64,000 nucleotides of DNA, from the NCBI RefSeq assembly GCF_005771675.1, contig NZ_VAJM01000005.1, forward strand, positions 1 to 64,000. The letters are read 5' to 3'. Within the stretch, counting starts at the first letter, position 1, and every line of letters begins with the position of its first letter. A model generated the notes under the pieces. The model was given only the letters and a program-made list of their open reading frames with translations. It did not search any database and was not told the DNA's origin. Positions 35,648-44,216 of this stretch are shown piece by piece. The DNA comes from Hymenobacter jeollabukensis (lineage in GTDB: Bacteria; Bacteroidota; Bacteroidia; Cytophagales; Hymenobacteraceae). The position numbers and the translations under genes are program-made.

Positions 35648-36421
35648 TCAGTCGTTCAGCACGTGCCGGATTTCCTGCAGCCCGAAGCTGCGACGCTGCC
35701 CGCTGGCCTGCTCCAGCACCAGCTGCCCGGCGTCCGTCACGTCCACGATGCGTCCCGGCACGCGCTTGCCCTCTACTTCAAAGGTGTGCCACTCGTCGTA
35801 GCGGTAGAGCACCTGCCGGTATGCCTGCTGCAGCGCCGCCACGTGCCCGGCGCGCAGCTGCAGGTAGCGGCGCTCCAAGCTTTCGAGCAGGCGGGCGGCC
35901 AGCGGCGGCAGGGCATAGGCGCGGCCCGTCAGGCGGCTGAGCGAGGTGGCCGTGGGCACGTCGAACCGCGCCTGGTTGACATTTATTCCAATGCCCACCA
36001 CGCTGTAGTGAATTTGTGCGCCGCTAAGTGTGTTTTCAATCAGGATGCCGCCCAGCTTCTGGTCCTGGTAAAACAGGTCGTTCGGCCACTTCAGGCGCAG
36101 GGCGGGGTCGGGGCCGAGCAGGGCGCTGGCCCAGTCGTGCACCCCGAGGGCCACGGCCAGGTTTAGGTGAAACGAGGCGGCCGCCGGCACAAACGCCGGG
36201 CGCCACACCACCGACAGGGTCAGGTTTTCGCCCGGAGCGGCTTCCCACTGGTTGCCGCGTTGCCCACGTCCGGCGGTCTGCTTGTCCGTTATGACGGTGC
36301 AGCCATCGGTGGCGCGGTTTTGGCCTATCAGCTCCCGGGCTTCCGTGTTCGTGGAGCCACATTCTGGCAACCAGATGAGCTGTTGGCCCGTGAAGAGCGT
36401 TTGGGGACTGATTGGCTCCAC
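35648..36421 (-). CDS. birA: biotin--[acetyl-CoA-carboxylase] ligase
   Basis: 257 residues. Conserved ECGSTNTEARELI, the ATP/biotin loop GRGQRGNQW, LKWPNDLFYQDQKLGGIL and VVGIGINVNQARFD identify BirA; it biotinylates the acetyl-CoA carboxylase carrier protein. There is no N-terminal HTH, so it is a monofunctional (group I) enzyme. No ATG is available; GTG 36421 (reading MEPISPQTLFTGQQ) is chosen because a perfect -7 box lies at 36446-36453. TTG 36448 sits inside that box and longer readings would run through rsfS. Confidence 0.85.
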   Translation of the reverse strand: MEPISPQTLFTGQQLIWLPECGSTNTEARELIGQNRATDGCTVITDKQTAGRGQRGNQWEAAPGENLTLSVVWRPAFVPAAASFHLNLAVALGVHDWASALLGPDPALRLKWPNDLFYQDQKLGGILIENTLSGAQIHYSVVGIGINVNQARFDVPTATSLSRLTGRAYALPPLAARLLESLERRYLQLRAGHVAALQQAYRQVLYRYDEWHTFEVEGKRVPGRIVDVTDAGQLVLEQASGQRRSFGLQEIRHVLND

Positions 36422-36445
36422 TTGTTTTTCGCTACTTTGTATTGA

Positions 36446-36453
36446 CAAACCTA
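36446..36453 (-). promoter_or_regulatory. -7 box for birA
   Basis: Minus strand TAGGTTTG, exact TAnnTTTG match, ends 24 nt before GTG 36421. On the plus strand gctactttg at 36432 may serve the divergent rsfS gene, but it has one base too few between TA and TTTG. Confidence 0.5.
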
Positions 36454-36463
36454 CTTTCTTCAC

Positions 36464-36850
36464 ATGAAAATTACCCCGGTTCGGCAGGATTCGGACAACT
36501 TGGCAGACCTCGTCGTACGTGGGATGCAGGACAAAAAGGCTTCTGACATCGTCGTACTCAATCTTAAACACCTCAAAAACGCCGTTGCCGATTACTTCGT
36601 CATCTGCTCGGCTTCCTCCGATACCCAGCTCGACGCCATTGCCCGCTCGGTAGAGGATGAAGTGGAGAAATCCACCGGCCAGAGCCCGTGGCAGAGCGAA
36701 GGCCGCCAAAACCGCGAGTGGGTGCTGCTCGATTACGTCGACGTGGTCGTCCACGTATTCCTGCGCGACCGTCGCTCATTCTACGCGCTCGAAGAGCTGT
36801 GGGGCGACGCCGAAATTTCCTTTATCGAGGAAGAAACGGCGGTGAAGTAA
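36464..36850 (+). CDS. rsfS: ribosomal silencing factor RsfS
   Basis: 128 residues. KKASDIVVLNLKHLKNAVADYF, CSASSDTQLDAIARSVEDEV and REWVLLDYVDVVVHVFLRDRR are diagnostic of RsfS (formerly Iojap/YbeB). It binds L14 of the 50S subunit and prevents 30S joining in stationary phase. ftsH follows 181 nt downstream on the same strand, a gene order common in Bacteroidota. Divergent from birA, with only 42 nt between start codons. Confidence 0.93.
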   Translation: MKITPVRQDSDNLADLVVRGMQDKKASDIVVLNLKHLKNAVADYFVICSASSDTQLDAIARSVEDEVEKSTGQSPWQSEGRQNREWVLLDYVDVVVHVFLRDRRSFYALEELWGDAEISFIEEETAVK

Positions 36851-37031
36851 CCGGCTGTTCTTTCTGCTTGCTGCTGATTTTAGGCGGCCGGTAAAGTAAT
36901 TGCCGGGCCGCTGCGTCAGCCCTGGCAACCAGGCCGCGCCGACGGTAAAGTCGCCGGCGCGGCCGAACAAACCGCTTTGGCGGCGTGTTCAGGTCTGCAG
37001 TGTCTCTCGTTGTTGAAGACCAATCTTATTC

Positions 37032-39161
37032 ATGCCAGATAACACCCCTTCTCCGAAAAAGAAAAAACCCATGCTGCCATCGTCCGGGGCTCCCAAGCCC
37101 GGCGTGCAGCTGTGGGTGCTGCTCGGGTTGACGATTCTCGTGTTTGGGTTCTACTACCTGAACCGCGGCAACTCGGCCATCGAGATTACCCAGCAGGAGT
37201 TTGAGCAGATGTACCAGGCCGGCGACGTGCGCGACGTCACGCTCATCAACGACCGGCTGGTGGAAGTCACGCTCAAGAAAGACGCCCTGCAGACCAACAA
37301 GTACGGTCCGCAACTGCGCAACCGTGGCCCGTTGATGACCGACCAGACGGCGCAGTTCAACTTCCGCGTCATCGACGGCAAGACGTTTAAAGAAGATTTC
37401 GACAAGCTCCAGGCCAACATTCCGCCACCCCAGCGCGTGGGCCTGAAAGTGGACAGCCGTCAGGGCGTCACCGATCTGTTTGCCAGCTGGGGCTTTATGC
37501 TGCTGCTGCTCGTAGGCTTCTGGTTCCTGATGCGCCGCATGAGCGGCGCCGGCGGCCCCGGCGGCCAGATCTTCAACATCGGCAAGTCGCGCGCTGCTCT
37601 CTTTGAGGGCGGCGACAAGGTGAAAATCACCTTCAAGGACGTAGCCGGCCTGGAAGAAGCCAAGGAAGAGGTGCAGGAAATCGTGGAGTTCCTCAAGAAC
37701 CCCTCGAAGTTCACCATCCTCGGCGGCAAGATTCCGAAAGGCGCCCTGCTCGTGGGTCCTCCCGGCACGGGCAAAACCCTGCTGGCCAAGGCCGTAGCTG
37801 GCGAAGCCGATGTTCCCTTCTTCTCGCTGTCGGGCTCCGACTTCGTGGAAATGTTCGTCGGCGTGGGCGCGGCCCGCGTGCGCGACCTGTTCAAGCAGGC
37901 CAAGGCGAAGGCGCCCTGCATCATCTTCATTGACGAAATCGACGCCATCGGCCGCAGCCGCAGCCGGGGCAACGTGCCCGGCGGCAACGACGAGCGGGAA
38001 AATACCCTGAACTCGCTGCTGGTGGAAATGGACGGCTTCGGCACCGACTCCGGCGTTATCATCCTAGCCGCCACCAACCGCCCCGACACCCTCGACTCGG
38101 CCCTGCTCCGCCCCGGCCGCTTCGACCGGCAAATCAGCGTCGATCCGCCGGATCTGAATGGCCGTACCGCCATCTTCCAGGTGCACCTGAAGCCGCTCAC
38201 GCTGGCTCCCGACGTGGACGCCAAGCGCCTGTCGGCCCAGACGCCGGGCTTTGCCGGGGCTGAAATTGCCAACGTCTGCAACGAAGCCGCCCTTATTGCC
38301 GCCCGCCGCGACAAGAAGATGGTGACCATGCAGGACTTTCACGACGCCATCGACCGTGTCATCGGCGGCCTGGAGAAGAAGAACAAAATCATCAGCCCCG
38401 AGGAAAAGAAAATCGTAGCCTACCACGAGGCTGGGCACGCCGTGGCCGGCTGGTTCCTGGAGCACGCCGAGCCGCTGGTGAAGGTGAGCATCGTGCCCCG
38501 CGGCTACGCGGCCCTGGGCTACGCGCAGTACCTGCCGCGCGAGCAGTTCCTCTATACCACCGACCAGCTGCTCGACCAGATGTGCGTGACGCTGGGCGGC
38601 CGGGCCGCCGAGGACCTGGTGTTCAGCAAGATTTCGACCGGCGCCCTGTCCGACCTCGAAAGCATCACCAAGCGCGCCTACGGCATGGTGTCGGTGTACG
38701 GCATGAACGACAAGATTGGCAACGTGTCGTTCTACGACTCGCAGGGCCGCAACGAGTACGGCTTCTCCAAGCCCTATTCGGAAGCCACTGCCCAGACCAT
38801 CGACGAGGAAGTGCGCAAGATGATTGACGAGCAGTACCAGCGCACCAAGCAACTGTTGATTGAGCGCCGCACCGAGCTGGAAGCCGTGGCGCAGGAGCTG
38901 CTGCGCAAGGAAGTGCTGCTGCAGGACGACCTGGAGCGCCTTGTGGGCAAGCGTCCGTTCTCGGTGCCCACGGCCTACCAGGCTCACATGGAAGGTACTG
39001 ACCGCAGCGAAACGCTGTCGGAGTGGCGCGAAGGGCACCCCAGTGGGGCCTCGCCCACGCACCACGACGCGCCCGAGCCGCCGCTGCCCGGTATCGATAC
39101 GCCGCCGTTGGCCCCGCCAGCGCCGGAGCCCAGCATACCGAGCGGTACCACCGTTTCGTAA
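37032..39161 (+). CDS. ftsH: ATP-dependent zinc metalloprotease FtsH
   Basis: 709 residues. A short basic N-terminus, two transmembrane segments (about 27-43 and 152-167) bracketing a periplasmic domain, the AAA module (Walker A GPPGTGKT at 242-249, [10 protein letters not shown] near 300, second region of homology [18 protein letters not shown]), and the zinc protease site HEAGH at 465-469. It degrades membrane and regulatory proteins at the inner membrane. The C-terminal 60 residues are Pro/Ser/Thr-rich and disordered. A terminator lies 12 nt after the stop codon. Confidence 0.97.
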   Translation: MPDNTPSPKKKKPMLPSSGAPKPGVQLWVLLGLTILVFGFYYLNRGNSAIEITQQEFEQMYQAGDVRDVTLINDRLVEVTLKKDALQTNKYGPQLRNRGPLMTDQTAQFNFRVIDGKTFKEDFDKLQANIPPPQRVGLKVDSRQGVTDLFASWGFMLLLLVGFWFLMRRMSGAGGPGGQIFNIGKSRAALFEGGDKVKITFKDVAGLEEAKEEVQEIVEFLKNPSKFTILGGKIPKGALLVGPPGTGKTLLAKAVAGEADVPFFSLSGSDFVEMFVGVGAARVRDLFKQAKAKAPCIIFIDEIDAIGRSRSRGNVPGGNDERENTLNSLLVEMDGFGTDSGVIILAATNRPDTLDSALLRPGRFDRQISVDPPDLNGRTAIFQVHLKPLTLAPDVDAKRLSAQTPGFAGAEIANVCNEAALIAARRDKKMVTMQDFHDAIDRVIGGLEKKNKIISPEEKKIVAYHEAGHAVAGWFLEHAEPLVKVSIVPRGYAALGYAQYLPREQFLYTTDQLLDQMCVTLGGRAAEDLVFSKISTGALSDLESITKRAYGMVSVYGMNDKIGNVSFYDSQGRNEYGFSKPYSEATAQTIDEEVRKMIDEQYQRTKQLLIERRTELEAVAQELLRKEVLLQDDLERLVGKRPFSVPTAYQAHMEGTDRSETLSEWREGHPSGASPTHHDAPEPPLPGIDTPPLAPPAPEPSIPSGTTVS

Positions 39162-39173
39162 GGGTTTAAGATG

Positions 39174-39210
39174 AAAAAACCGCTGCTTCGTGAGAGGCAG
39201 CGGTTTTTTT
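39174..39210 (+). terminator. terminator of ftsH
   Basis: aaaaaaccgctgc and ggcagcggttttttt enclose a short loop and end in a run of T. Confidence 0.92.
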
Positions 39211-39238
39211 GTGCCTGTTGTGATACGGGGTAAACGCA

Positions 39239-39268
39239 AAAAAACCGCCGGCACAGCCTGCGGTTTTT
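39239..39268 (-). terminator. second hairpin, minus-strand terminator
   Basis: aaaaaccgccgg and cctgcggttttt pair, with A-run on the left; oriented for minus-strand genes such as the small frame ending at 39335. Confidence 0.6.
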
Positions 39269-39280
39269 CGACACACCTAT

Positions 39281-39546
39281 TGCAACAACCTACTAGAGAA
39301 GGGCCTAAATGACCAGTCTCCGGATAGATAGTATCTAAGCGGGCCCGTCCAAGGTGGGGAACAGGCCAACTATTATATCTCCAATGCGCACGGCGGCTCC
39401 GCGGCGCAGGGCTTCTTCCACTTTCGACACGTCGGCGACCAGTAGGCCGTCCGTTGTGCTGACGGCATCCGCACCTAATTCCAGGCTGGACGGCGTCGGT
39501 AGGCTGATGGCTTGCATTGTGATGGTGGCGTGAATGCAACAACCTA
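39281..39546. repeat. 12-bp direct repeats bracketing a 254-bp unit
   Basis: tgcaacaaccta occurs at 39281-39292 and again at 39535-39546. The DNA in between carries the small frame at 39335-39517. The spacing would fit an inserted mini-cassette or short element, though no terminal inverted repeats are seen. Confidence 0.5.
39335..39517 (-). CDS. possible small protein (60 residues)
   Basis: ATG-initiated frame encoding MQAISLPTPSSLELGADAVS and ending VGLFPTLDGPA. There is no signal peptide, and no family is recognised. Support for coding is indirect: an ATG start, a stop placed before the minus-oriented hairpin at 39239, and location inside a unit with 12-bp flanking repeats. It could equally be spurious. 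Confidence 0.4.
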   Translation of the reverse strand: MQAISLPTPSSLELGADAVSTTDGLLVADVSKVEEALRRGAAVRIGDIIVGLFPTLDGPA

Positions 39547-39801
39547 GTCCGAAAAAGCCAGCGTCAACATGACTGATTCGCCTTGATTTGGCGGCTTTTT
39601 TCGAACTCTACACTACAAAAGAAGCGTACAGCCTGTTCCTAATAAAGGAAGATTATGGTGCCAATGTGACGCTTATACATTGGTCAAAAAATGGATATTA
39701 GTAACTGAAATATCTCATTTTAACAGAGGTGTTTTATGTTATTAGTTTGACTTTCATGTTCTTAATCGATTGTAGTAATTGGTGGTTAATGTAATAACAT
39801 A
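39547..39801. other. AT-rich boundary of the accessory island
   Basis: This gap is much richer in A and T than the 60-70% GC seen around it. A weak inverted pair (cgaaaaagcc at 39551 and ggcttttttcg near 39592) may terminate transcription arriving from either side. No gene is supported in it. Confidence 0.55.
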
Positions 39802-40821
39802 TTAGTATTTGTGACGTAAGGTAGGCGGCGAAGTTAGCCTCGACGATACAGTTAATTTGGTTAGTGAGGGGGGCAACAGTAGATACAAGGCCACTACTGT
39901 AAGCGTAAGCGCTAATAGTGCGCTTACCACCAGCCACCACGCGCTGGGTTCTAGCCGAGCATTGGCCAAAGTGGCTCCCCAGTCTGCCTGATCCGGCGCC
40001 AATCCTATTCCCAGAAACGCTAATGTGGTTTGCAGGGCAAGGCAGGTATTTAGGTTAAGGGGCAGCGAAGTGCGTAGGCTCGGCCACGCATTCGGTAGAA
40101 TGTGATGCCATAGTAGCCGGGCCGAGGACAAGCCCGCTGTTCTCCCCGCTTCTACATAAGGCCGATGACATAGTTGCTGCACTAATGTTCGGGTGAGCCG
40201 AGCCGTGTTAGTCCAGCAGAGCAGCGCCAGCATACCCGTCAACCACCAATCAGTGGGGGCGTGCAACGCCGTCAGGGCCAACACCAACACGAGGCGGGGT
40301 ACGGCGCCCAGCCAGGCCATGGTGCTTTGCACCAGCCAGTCCAGAGGTACTGCGACGGTGGCCGCGAAGCAATTCAGGGAATAAATAACCACCGTAGCAA
40401 GGGCTGCAGTCAGCAGCCACCAGCCAACCGCCGTGGGCTCGGAAACCAGCAATCCGGTAAAGCAGGTGAGCAAGGCAATGACGGCAGCCTGTCGTAGCCG
40501 CAAGCCGGTGTCGCCCCAATAGCCCGCGGCGGTACCAAGCAGCACACCTACAATTGAAGCTAGCAGCGCCGCGGGGACACTGACCAGCAACAACCGGCGG
40601 GCGCCCATGGCCAAATCGGCCAGAACGTCGCGGCCATAGGCGTCGGTACCTAGTAGGTGCCGGGCAGAAGGGACTTGGCTGAATCGTTCTGCGTCCAGGG
40701 GAAGAGGGTGACCCGCTGCCGAACCAAATTGGGCCCAGGCAGCGGCTGCCAGCAGCAGCAACAACCAGAGCCAGGCCCACCAGCGGCCGGCCACGCGTAG
40801 ACGCGAACGGAGCGAATTCAC
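39802..40821 (-). CDS. oligopeptide/dipeptide ABC transporter permease, OppC/DppC type
   Basis: 339 residues with about six membrane segments. The N-terminal part carries HLLGTDAYGRDVLADLAMGAR, the OppC-type signature of the second permease. The EAA loop that contacts the ATPase is present as YVEAGRTAGLSSARLLWHHILPN. The start is GTG 40821 and overlaps the stop of the first permease by four bases (GTGA). It is the last gene of the Opp-like operon. No ATP-binding subunit follows. Confidence 0.87.
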   Translation of the reverse strand: MNSLRSRLRVAGRWWAWLWLLLLLAAAAWAQFGSAAGHPLPLDAERFSQVPSARHLLGTDAYGRDVLADLAMGARRLLLVSVPAALLASIVGVLLGTAAGYWGDTGLRLRQAAVIALLTCFTGLLVSEPTAVGWWLLTAALATVVIYSLNCFAATVAVPLDWLVQSTMAWLGAVPRLVLVLALTALHAPTDWWLTGMLALLCWTNTARLTRTLVQQLCHRPYVEAGRTAGLSSARLLWHHILPNAWPSLRTSLPLNLNTCLALQTTLAFLGIGLAPDQADWGATLANARLEPSAWWLVVSALLALTLTVVALYLLLPPSLTKLTVSSRLTSPPTLRHKY

Positions 40822-41822
40822 AGCAAACGAGGGTCGACCAAGGCACTGGTGAAATCAGCCAGCAGCCAAGCCAGCAAGCGTACGCAGGCTACCAGCAGTA
40901 CGCCACCTACGAGGATGGGGACGTCGCGGGCGGCAACGGCTTCCGCCAGCAACCGGCCCATGCCTGGCAGCGCAAAAACGACCTCAACGACCAATGCCCC
41001 GGCCACTACCCCCGGTACCAAATCGGCGAGACGGGTGAGGAACACGGGCATGACGTTGGGCAACAAGTGGTGCCAACTTATCCGATGACGCGAGGCTCCT
41101 TTGGCCCGAGCTGCGGTTACATAAAGCTGGGGCGCCTGCTCACGCAATGCCGCCGCTAAGGGGAGGAACAAAGCGGGCACACTGGTGAGAGTGAGAGCTG
41201 CAACCGGGAGAACCAAATAAGGCACCATCTCCCAGGATAAGGTACCCGCAGGCGAGGCAGCGGCTGGTAAGCCGTAGGCCGGGAATAGCGGCCAGAAGTC
41301 AGGATTGGCCAGCACCAGCAGCAAGGTCATACCTACCACAAACAAGGGCAAGCTGTCTAAGAAATAGCCTGCCACCAGCAGCCAATGGTACCAGCGAGGG
41401 CGGTGTACTGCCCATTGGGCCAATAACAGCGCTGCTCCTGCACTCAATAGCAAGGCGCTGACGGTGAGCGGCAGCGTCAGGCGTAATGCTTGGCGTAGGT
41501 GCGTCGTCACGGCCATGTCATCCCGAAACGACGTACCCAAATTGCCCTGAGCCAGCTCAGTAAGCCAGGAGTGGTATTGGTTGGGCGTGCCGTGCCAGCG
41601 CCACGGCAGCAGGCGGAAGTAAAACGGGGGTGTTTGCAGGCCCAGACGTTGCTGATAACGCGCTTCGGTTGTGGCCTGCTGGCCGAATGGACTAGCCTGC
41701 TCATCGGTAAGCAACCGCGGGCCGCTGCCCGGCAGACTGCGGCTTAGCAGGAAGATAGCAGAGGCAATCAACCATGCCGTGCTCAATGCCCGCGCTGTGC
41801 GCACCAGTAATGCTCGGACCAT
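40818..41822 (-). CDS. oligopeptide/dipeptide ABC transporter permease, OppB/DppB type
   Basis: 334 residues, about six membrane segments. An N-terminal RTARALSTAWLIASAIFLLSR and the LGLQTPPFYFR / LAQGNLGTSFRDDM region are typical of OppB proteins. The EAA loop reads YVTAARAKGASRHRISWHHLLPN. It starts 4 nt after the binding-protein stop and overlaps the next gene by 4 nt, so the three genes form one operon. Confidence 0.87.
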   Translation of the reverse strand: MVRALLVRTARALSTAWLIASAIFLLSRSLPGSGPRLLTDEQASPFGQQATTEARYQQRLGLQTPPFYFRLLPWRWHGTPNQYHSWLTELAQGNLGTSFRDDMAVTTHLRQALRLTLPLTVSALLLSAGAALLLAQWAVHRPRWYHWLLVAGYFLDSLPLFVVGMTLLLVLANPDFWPLFPAYGLPAAASPAGTLSWEMVPYLVLPVAALTLTSVPALFLPLAAALREQAPQLYVTAARAKGASRHRISWHHLLPNVMPVFLTRLADLVPGVVAGALVVEVVFALPGMGRLLAEAVAARDVPILVGGVLLVACVRLLAWLLADFTSALVDPRLL

Positions 41823-41826
41823 TGGG

Positions 41827-43575
41827 TCAGGGCTGCGCCGGAGCTAGGCTGAACGCCGGCAAATCGTAACCGGGCTCCAGACCACTGGGCCGCACCTGAT
41901 CGAAGCGTCGCGACACGGCCAAGCGGTTGGGCTCGAAAAACAACGGGGTAAATGGCACCTGCTGGTACAGTAGGGTTTGCAGCCGCTGCAGCAGCCTTTT
42001 TTTGGTCACGGAGTCCTCGGTGGTGTAGAGCGTTTCGAGCAGGTGGTCCGAAGCCGCGTTGCCGAATCGGCTGCGGTTGGCCCCGCCGCGGCCAATGCTG
42101 CTGGTGTGTAGCAGCGGCCGCAGGTCGTAGGCAAAAGGGTTGCCGTAGAGCGTGCGCAGGTTCAGGTCAAATTCCCCATTGCGGCGTATCTCCGATAACT
42201 GGCCCGATTCGGTAGGGTGCAGCGTGACGGATAGCCCTACTGCGCGGGCGCTTTGCTGGAAAAGCAGGGCTATGGTTTCGAAGGTTCGGTCGCCGGCGCT
42301 GTAAAACAGCCGTAAGGACAGCGGCGTAGCCTGCTCGGGCCGGCGCCAGCCGGCCGGCGTCTGTTGCCAACCTGCTTGCCGCAGCAAGGCCGTTGCGCGC
42401 GGCGGAGAATACGCCCGCAGCGGCAAGCTGTCGTGGTAGGCCCACTTCTCGCGCGGGCTGATCAAACCGGTACTGCGCTGGCCCTGGCCGTACTGGGTGG
42501 CGCGTAGCAGCTGCTTATAATCAACCAGCAGGGCCACCGCTTGGCGGGTGCGAACATCGCGCAGCGCAGGGTGCTGCACGTTCATTTCCAGCACCGTCAC
42601 GCGGTAAGACGCGGGCGAGTAAAAACGAAACTTGGTGCTGTCGTTGGCCCGAAGACGCGCAAAGTCCGGTCCCGGCATGTGCGGGTACACATCCAGTTCA
42701 CCCCGGCGCAGCGCGAGCAATGCCGTGGCAGGATTGGGCACTACGTGAAATTCAATGCGCGCTGGATTTGCTGCCAACGCAGGCTTCCGCGGCAGAACGC
42801 TGTCGGCCCACCAGCGGGGCTTGCGCTCCAGCGTAAGTTGCTGGCCGGATTGCCAGCTGGCGAGTTGATATGGCCCGCTACCGCGCAGCGTACGCGGGTC
42901 GCGCCAACGCGAGGCTTGGTTGAATTCCTCTTGAAAAGCTCGGATGGGCGCCAGCCGCGACACCAAGCTGTCATCCTGCCGCAGCAATTGCAGCGGCACC
43001 GGGCGCAGCCGCGCCTGCGGATCGATGAGGTACTCGGGCAGGATGGGAAATTCGCCGCTGTTGTCGCGGTATTCGGGGGCGTAGCCGCGGCAAACCAGCG
43101 TAAACCGGCGCGGATCAGCGGGGTCTACTTGCACCGCCCGGATGAAACTCACCAAGCTGCGCAATCCTTCGTTAGGCAAGCCCGGACAATTCAGGACTTT
43201 AAGCGTAAACACCACGTCCTGTGCCTGAATGGGCTGGCCGTTGTCCCAGGCAGCCTGCGGATGCAAGCGGTAATGCAGGTACGTAAGCGAATCGCGCCGC
43301 TCGACAACGGGCAGTACGGCGGCTAGCCAAGGCACGTGGCGCCGGGTTGGGCCATCCACCGTCAGCAGGCTCTGGTAGAGCAGGTTGTTCGCCTGCACGG
43401 CGTACGCATTGGGCAGTGTTACCGGGTTCAGCGACTCCGGGTCGCGGGGCCAGCATACCCGCACGGTGGGGCCGCTGGCCGATTGAGGGGGAGCAGACGG
43501 TGAGCAGGCGGTGAAGCCGAGAATACCGCCGAGCAGGCCCCCGATAACGGCAGATCGGAACATGGACGGGTGCAT
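41827..43575 (-). CDS. extracellular solute-binding lipoprotein family 5 (OppA-like)
   Basis: 582 residues. Signal peptide and lipobox (GILGFTAC; Cys near 24) indicate a lipoprotein. RVCWPRDPESLNPVTLPNAYAVQANNLLY is split over the N-terminus of the family-5 fold, with the later SGPYQLASWQSGQQLTLERK and LRRGELDVYP blocks that are standard for peptide-binding proteins. It should deliver oligopeptides to the two permeases just downstream. The peptide-like gene ends 51 nt upstream on the same strand. ATG 43575 is used; ATG 43563 is possible. Confidence 0.87.
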   Translation of the reverse strand: MHPSMFRSAVIGGLLGGILGFTACSPSAPPQSASGPTVRVCWPRDPESLNPVTLPNAYAVQANNLLYQSLLTVDGPTRRHVPWLAAVLPVVERRDSLTYLHYRLHPQAAWDNGQPIQAQDVVFTLKVLNCPGLPNEGLRSLVSFIRAVQVDPADPRRFTLVCRGYAPEYRDNSGEFPILPEYLIDPQARLRPVPLQLLRQDDSLVSRLAPIRAFQEEFNQASRWRDPRTLRGSGPYQLASWQSGQQLTLERKPRWWADSVLPRKPALAANPARIEFHVVPNPATALLALRRGELDVYPHMPGPDFARLRANDSTKFRFYSPASYRVTVLEMNVQHPALRDVRTRQAVALLVDYKQLLRATQYGQGQRSTGLISPREKWAYHDSLPLRAYSPPRATALLRQAGWQQTPAGWRRPEQATPLSLRLFYSAGDRTFETIALLFQQSARAVGLSVTLHPTESGQLSEIRRNGEFDLNLRTLYGNPFAYDLRPLLHTSSIGRGGANRSRFGNAASDHLLETLYTTEDSVTKKRLLQRLQTLLYQQVPFTPLFFEPNRLAVSRRFDQVRPSGLEPGYDLPAFSLAPAQP

Positions 43576-43626
43576 TACCGCTGAGGTAAGGCTGCCCAAG
43601 ATACCTAAGTGCCGCCGAATGCGGGC

Positions 43627-43896
43627 TTATTGACCCTCGCCCCAGCCGGTGCCACCGGTCTCTATCGAAGGAGTGGTCGTCGTGGTCGTAGCCTGACCCT
43701 CTCCCCAGCCAGTGCCGCCGGTATCTGCCGAGTTGGTCGTGGTGGTAGTGGCTTGGCCTTCGCCCCAGCCGGTGCCACCGGTTTCAGTTGCAGCAGCATC
43801 AACACCTACGAAAATGGAGCTGAATTGGAAAAGGGCGGCGAGTAGGAGTTCCATCATGACCGTTGGTTTTTTGAGTGTCAAATGTTTGATTGACAC
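43627..43896 (-). CDS. small exported protein with three TGGTGWGEGQ repeats (candidate signal-peptide precursor)
   Basis: Up to 89 residues. An N-terminal basic stretch (KHLTLKK) and a hydrophobic core (MMELLLAALFQFSSIFVGV) form a signal peptide ending about VDAAA. The rest is three copies of TGGTGWGEGQ separated by linkers ATTTTTNSAD and ATTTTTTPSIE; the third copy is the C-terminus of the protein. No Cys. Start: GTG 43896 gives the charged n-region; ATG 43857 is an alternative and would leave no charges. The gene is first in line with the binding protein and permeases, 51 nt ahead. Such tandem copies separated by Thr-rich linkers are the layout of multi-copy peptide pheromone precursors (compare yeast alpha-factor); a surface-adhesive role is the alternative. 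The opposite-strand frame here is a shadow. Confidence 0.7.
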   Translation of the reverse strand: MSIKHLTLKKPTVMMELLLAALFQFSSIFVGVDAAATETGGTGWGEGQATTTTTNSADTGGTGWGEGQATTTTTTPSIETGGTGWGEGQ

Positions 43897-44216
43897 AAAT
43901 TTGGGTCATTGCCCTACCGCAGGTAAAGGAAGAAGCTTCTGCCGTTGTGACTATAACTCTTGCTTCATGCCGTGTGATGAACGCGGAAGAATACGACAAG
44001 GAAGTTCTGCTTAGCGTTACAGCCCCCGTAGATTTGCCGCTGAACGGGCACCGTCTGTGACAATCAGGTACCCAAAAGGGCGGATTTTCTACGATGCAAA
44101 GCTGCCACCAAGGAGTTGTTGCGTTCAAGGAAGGATAGAAGAGCGTTGTGACTTGTCCTTTTAGGGCAAAAAGGCAGTACAGAAAGCCCATTTAAGCGAA
44201 ACCACATAGCTAAGCC
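43897..44216. other. divergent control region of the peptide operon and the helical regulator
   Basis: Intergenic stretch between two divergent start codons. On the minus strand CAAATTTG overlaps GTG 43896 and matches TAnnTTTG at all but one position. No exact -7 box is seen for the plus-strand gene. No terminator, no gene. If the system regulates itself, its binding site should be here. Confidence 0.5.

Noticed and set aside
35563-35940. Plus-strand frames in and after the birA 3' end
   Set aside because: Ala/Arg-rich, mostly opposite birA; no domain.
36454-36754. N-terminal extension of birA through rsfS
   Set aside because: The extended frame would run antisense through rsfS and past a perfect -7 box; family members start close to the STNTEA motif.
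39734-39940. 68-residue minus-strand frame at the end of the OppC-type gene
   Set aside because: Overlaps the permease 3' end and extends into AT-rich DNA; no motif, probably chance.
43609-43845. Plus-strand 78-residue frame across the repeat-peptide gene
   Set aside because: It reads the complement of the TGGTGWGEGQ codons. The minus frame has a signal peptide, identical residue repeats and sits in line with the Opp operon; the plus frame has none of these.
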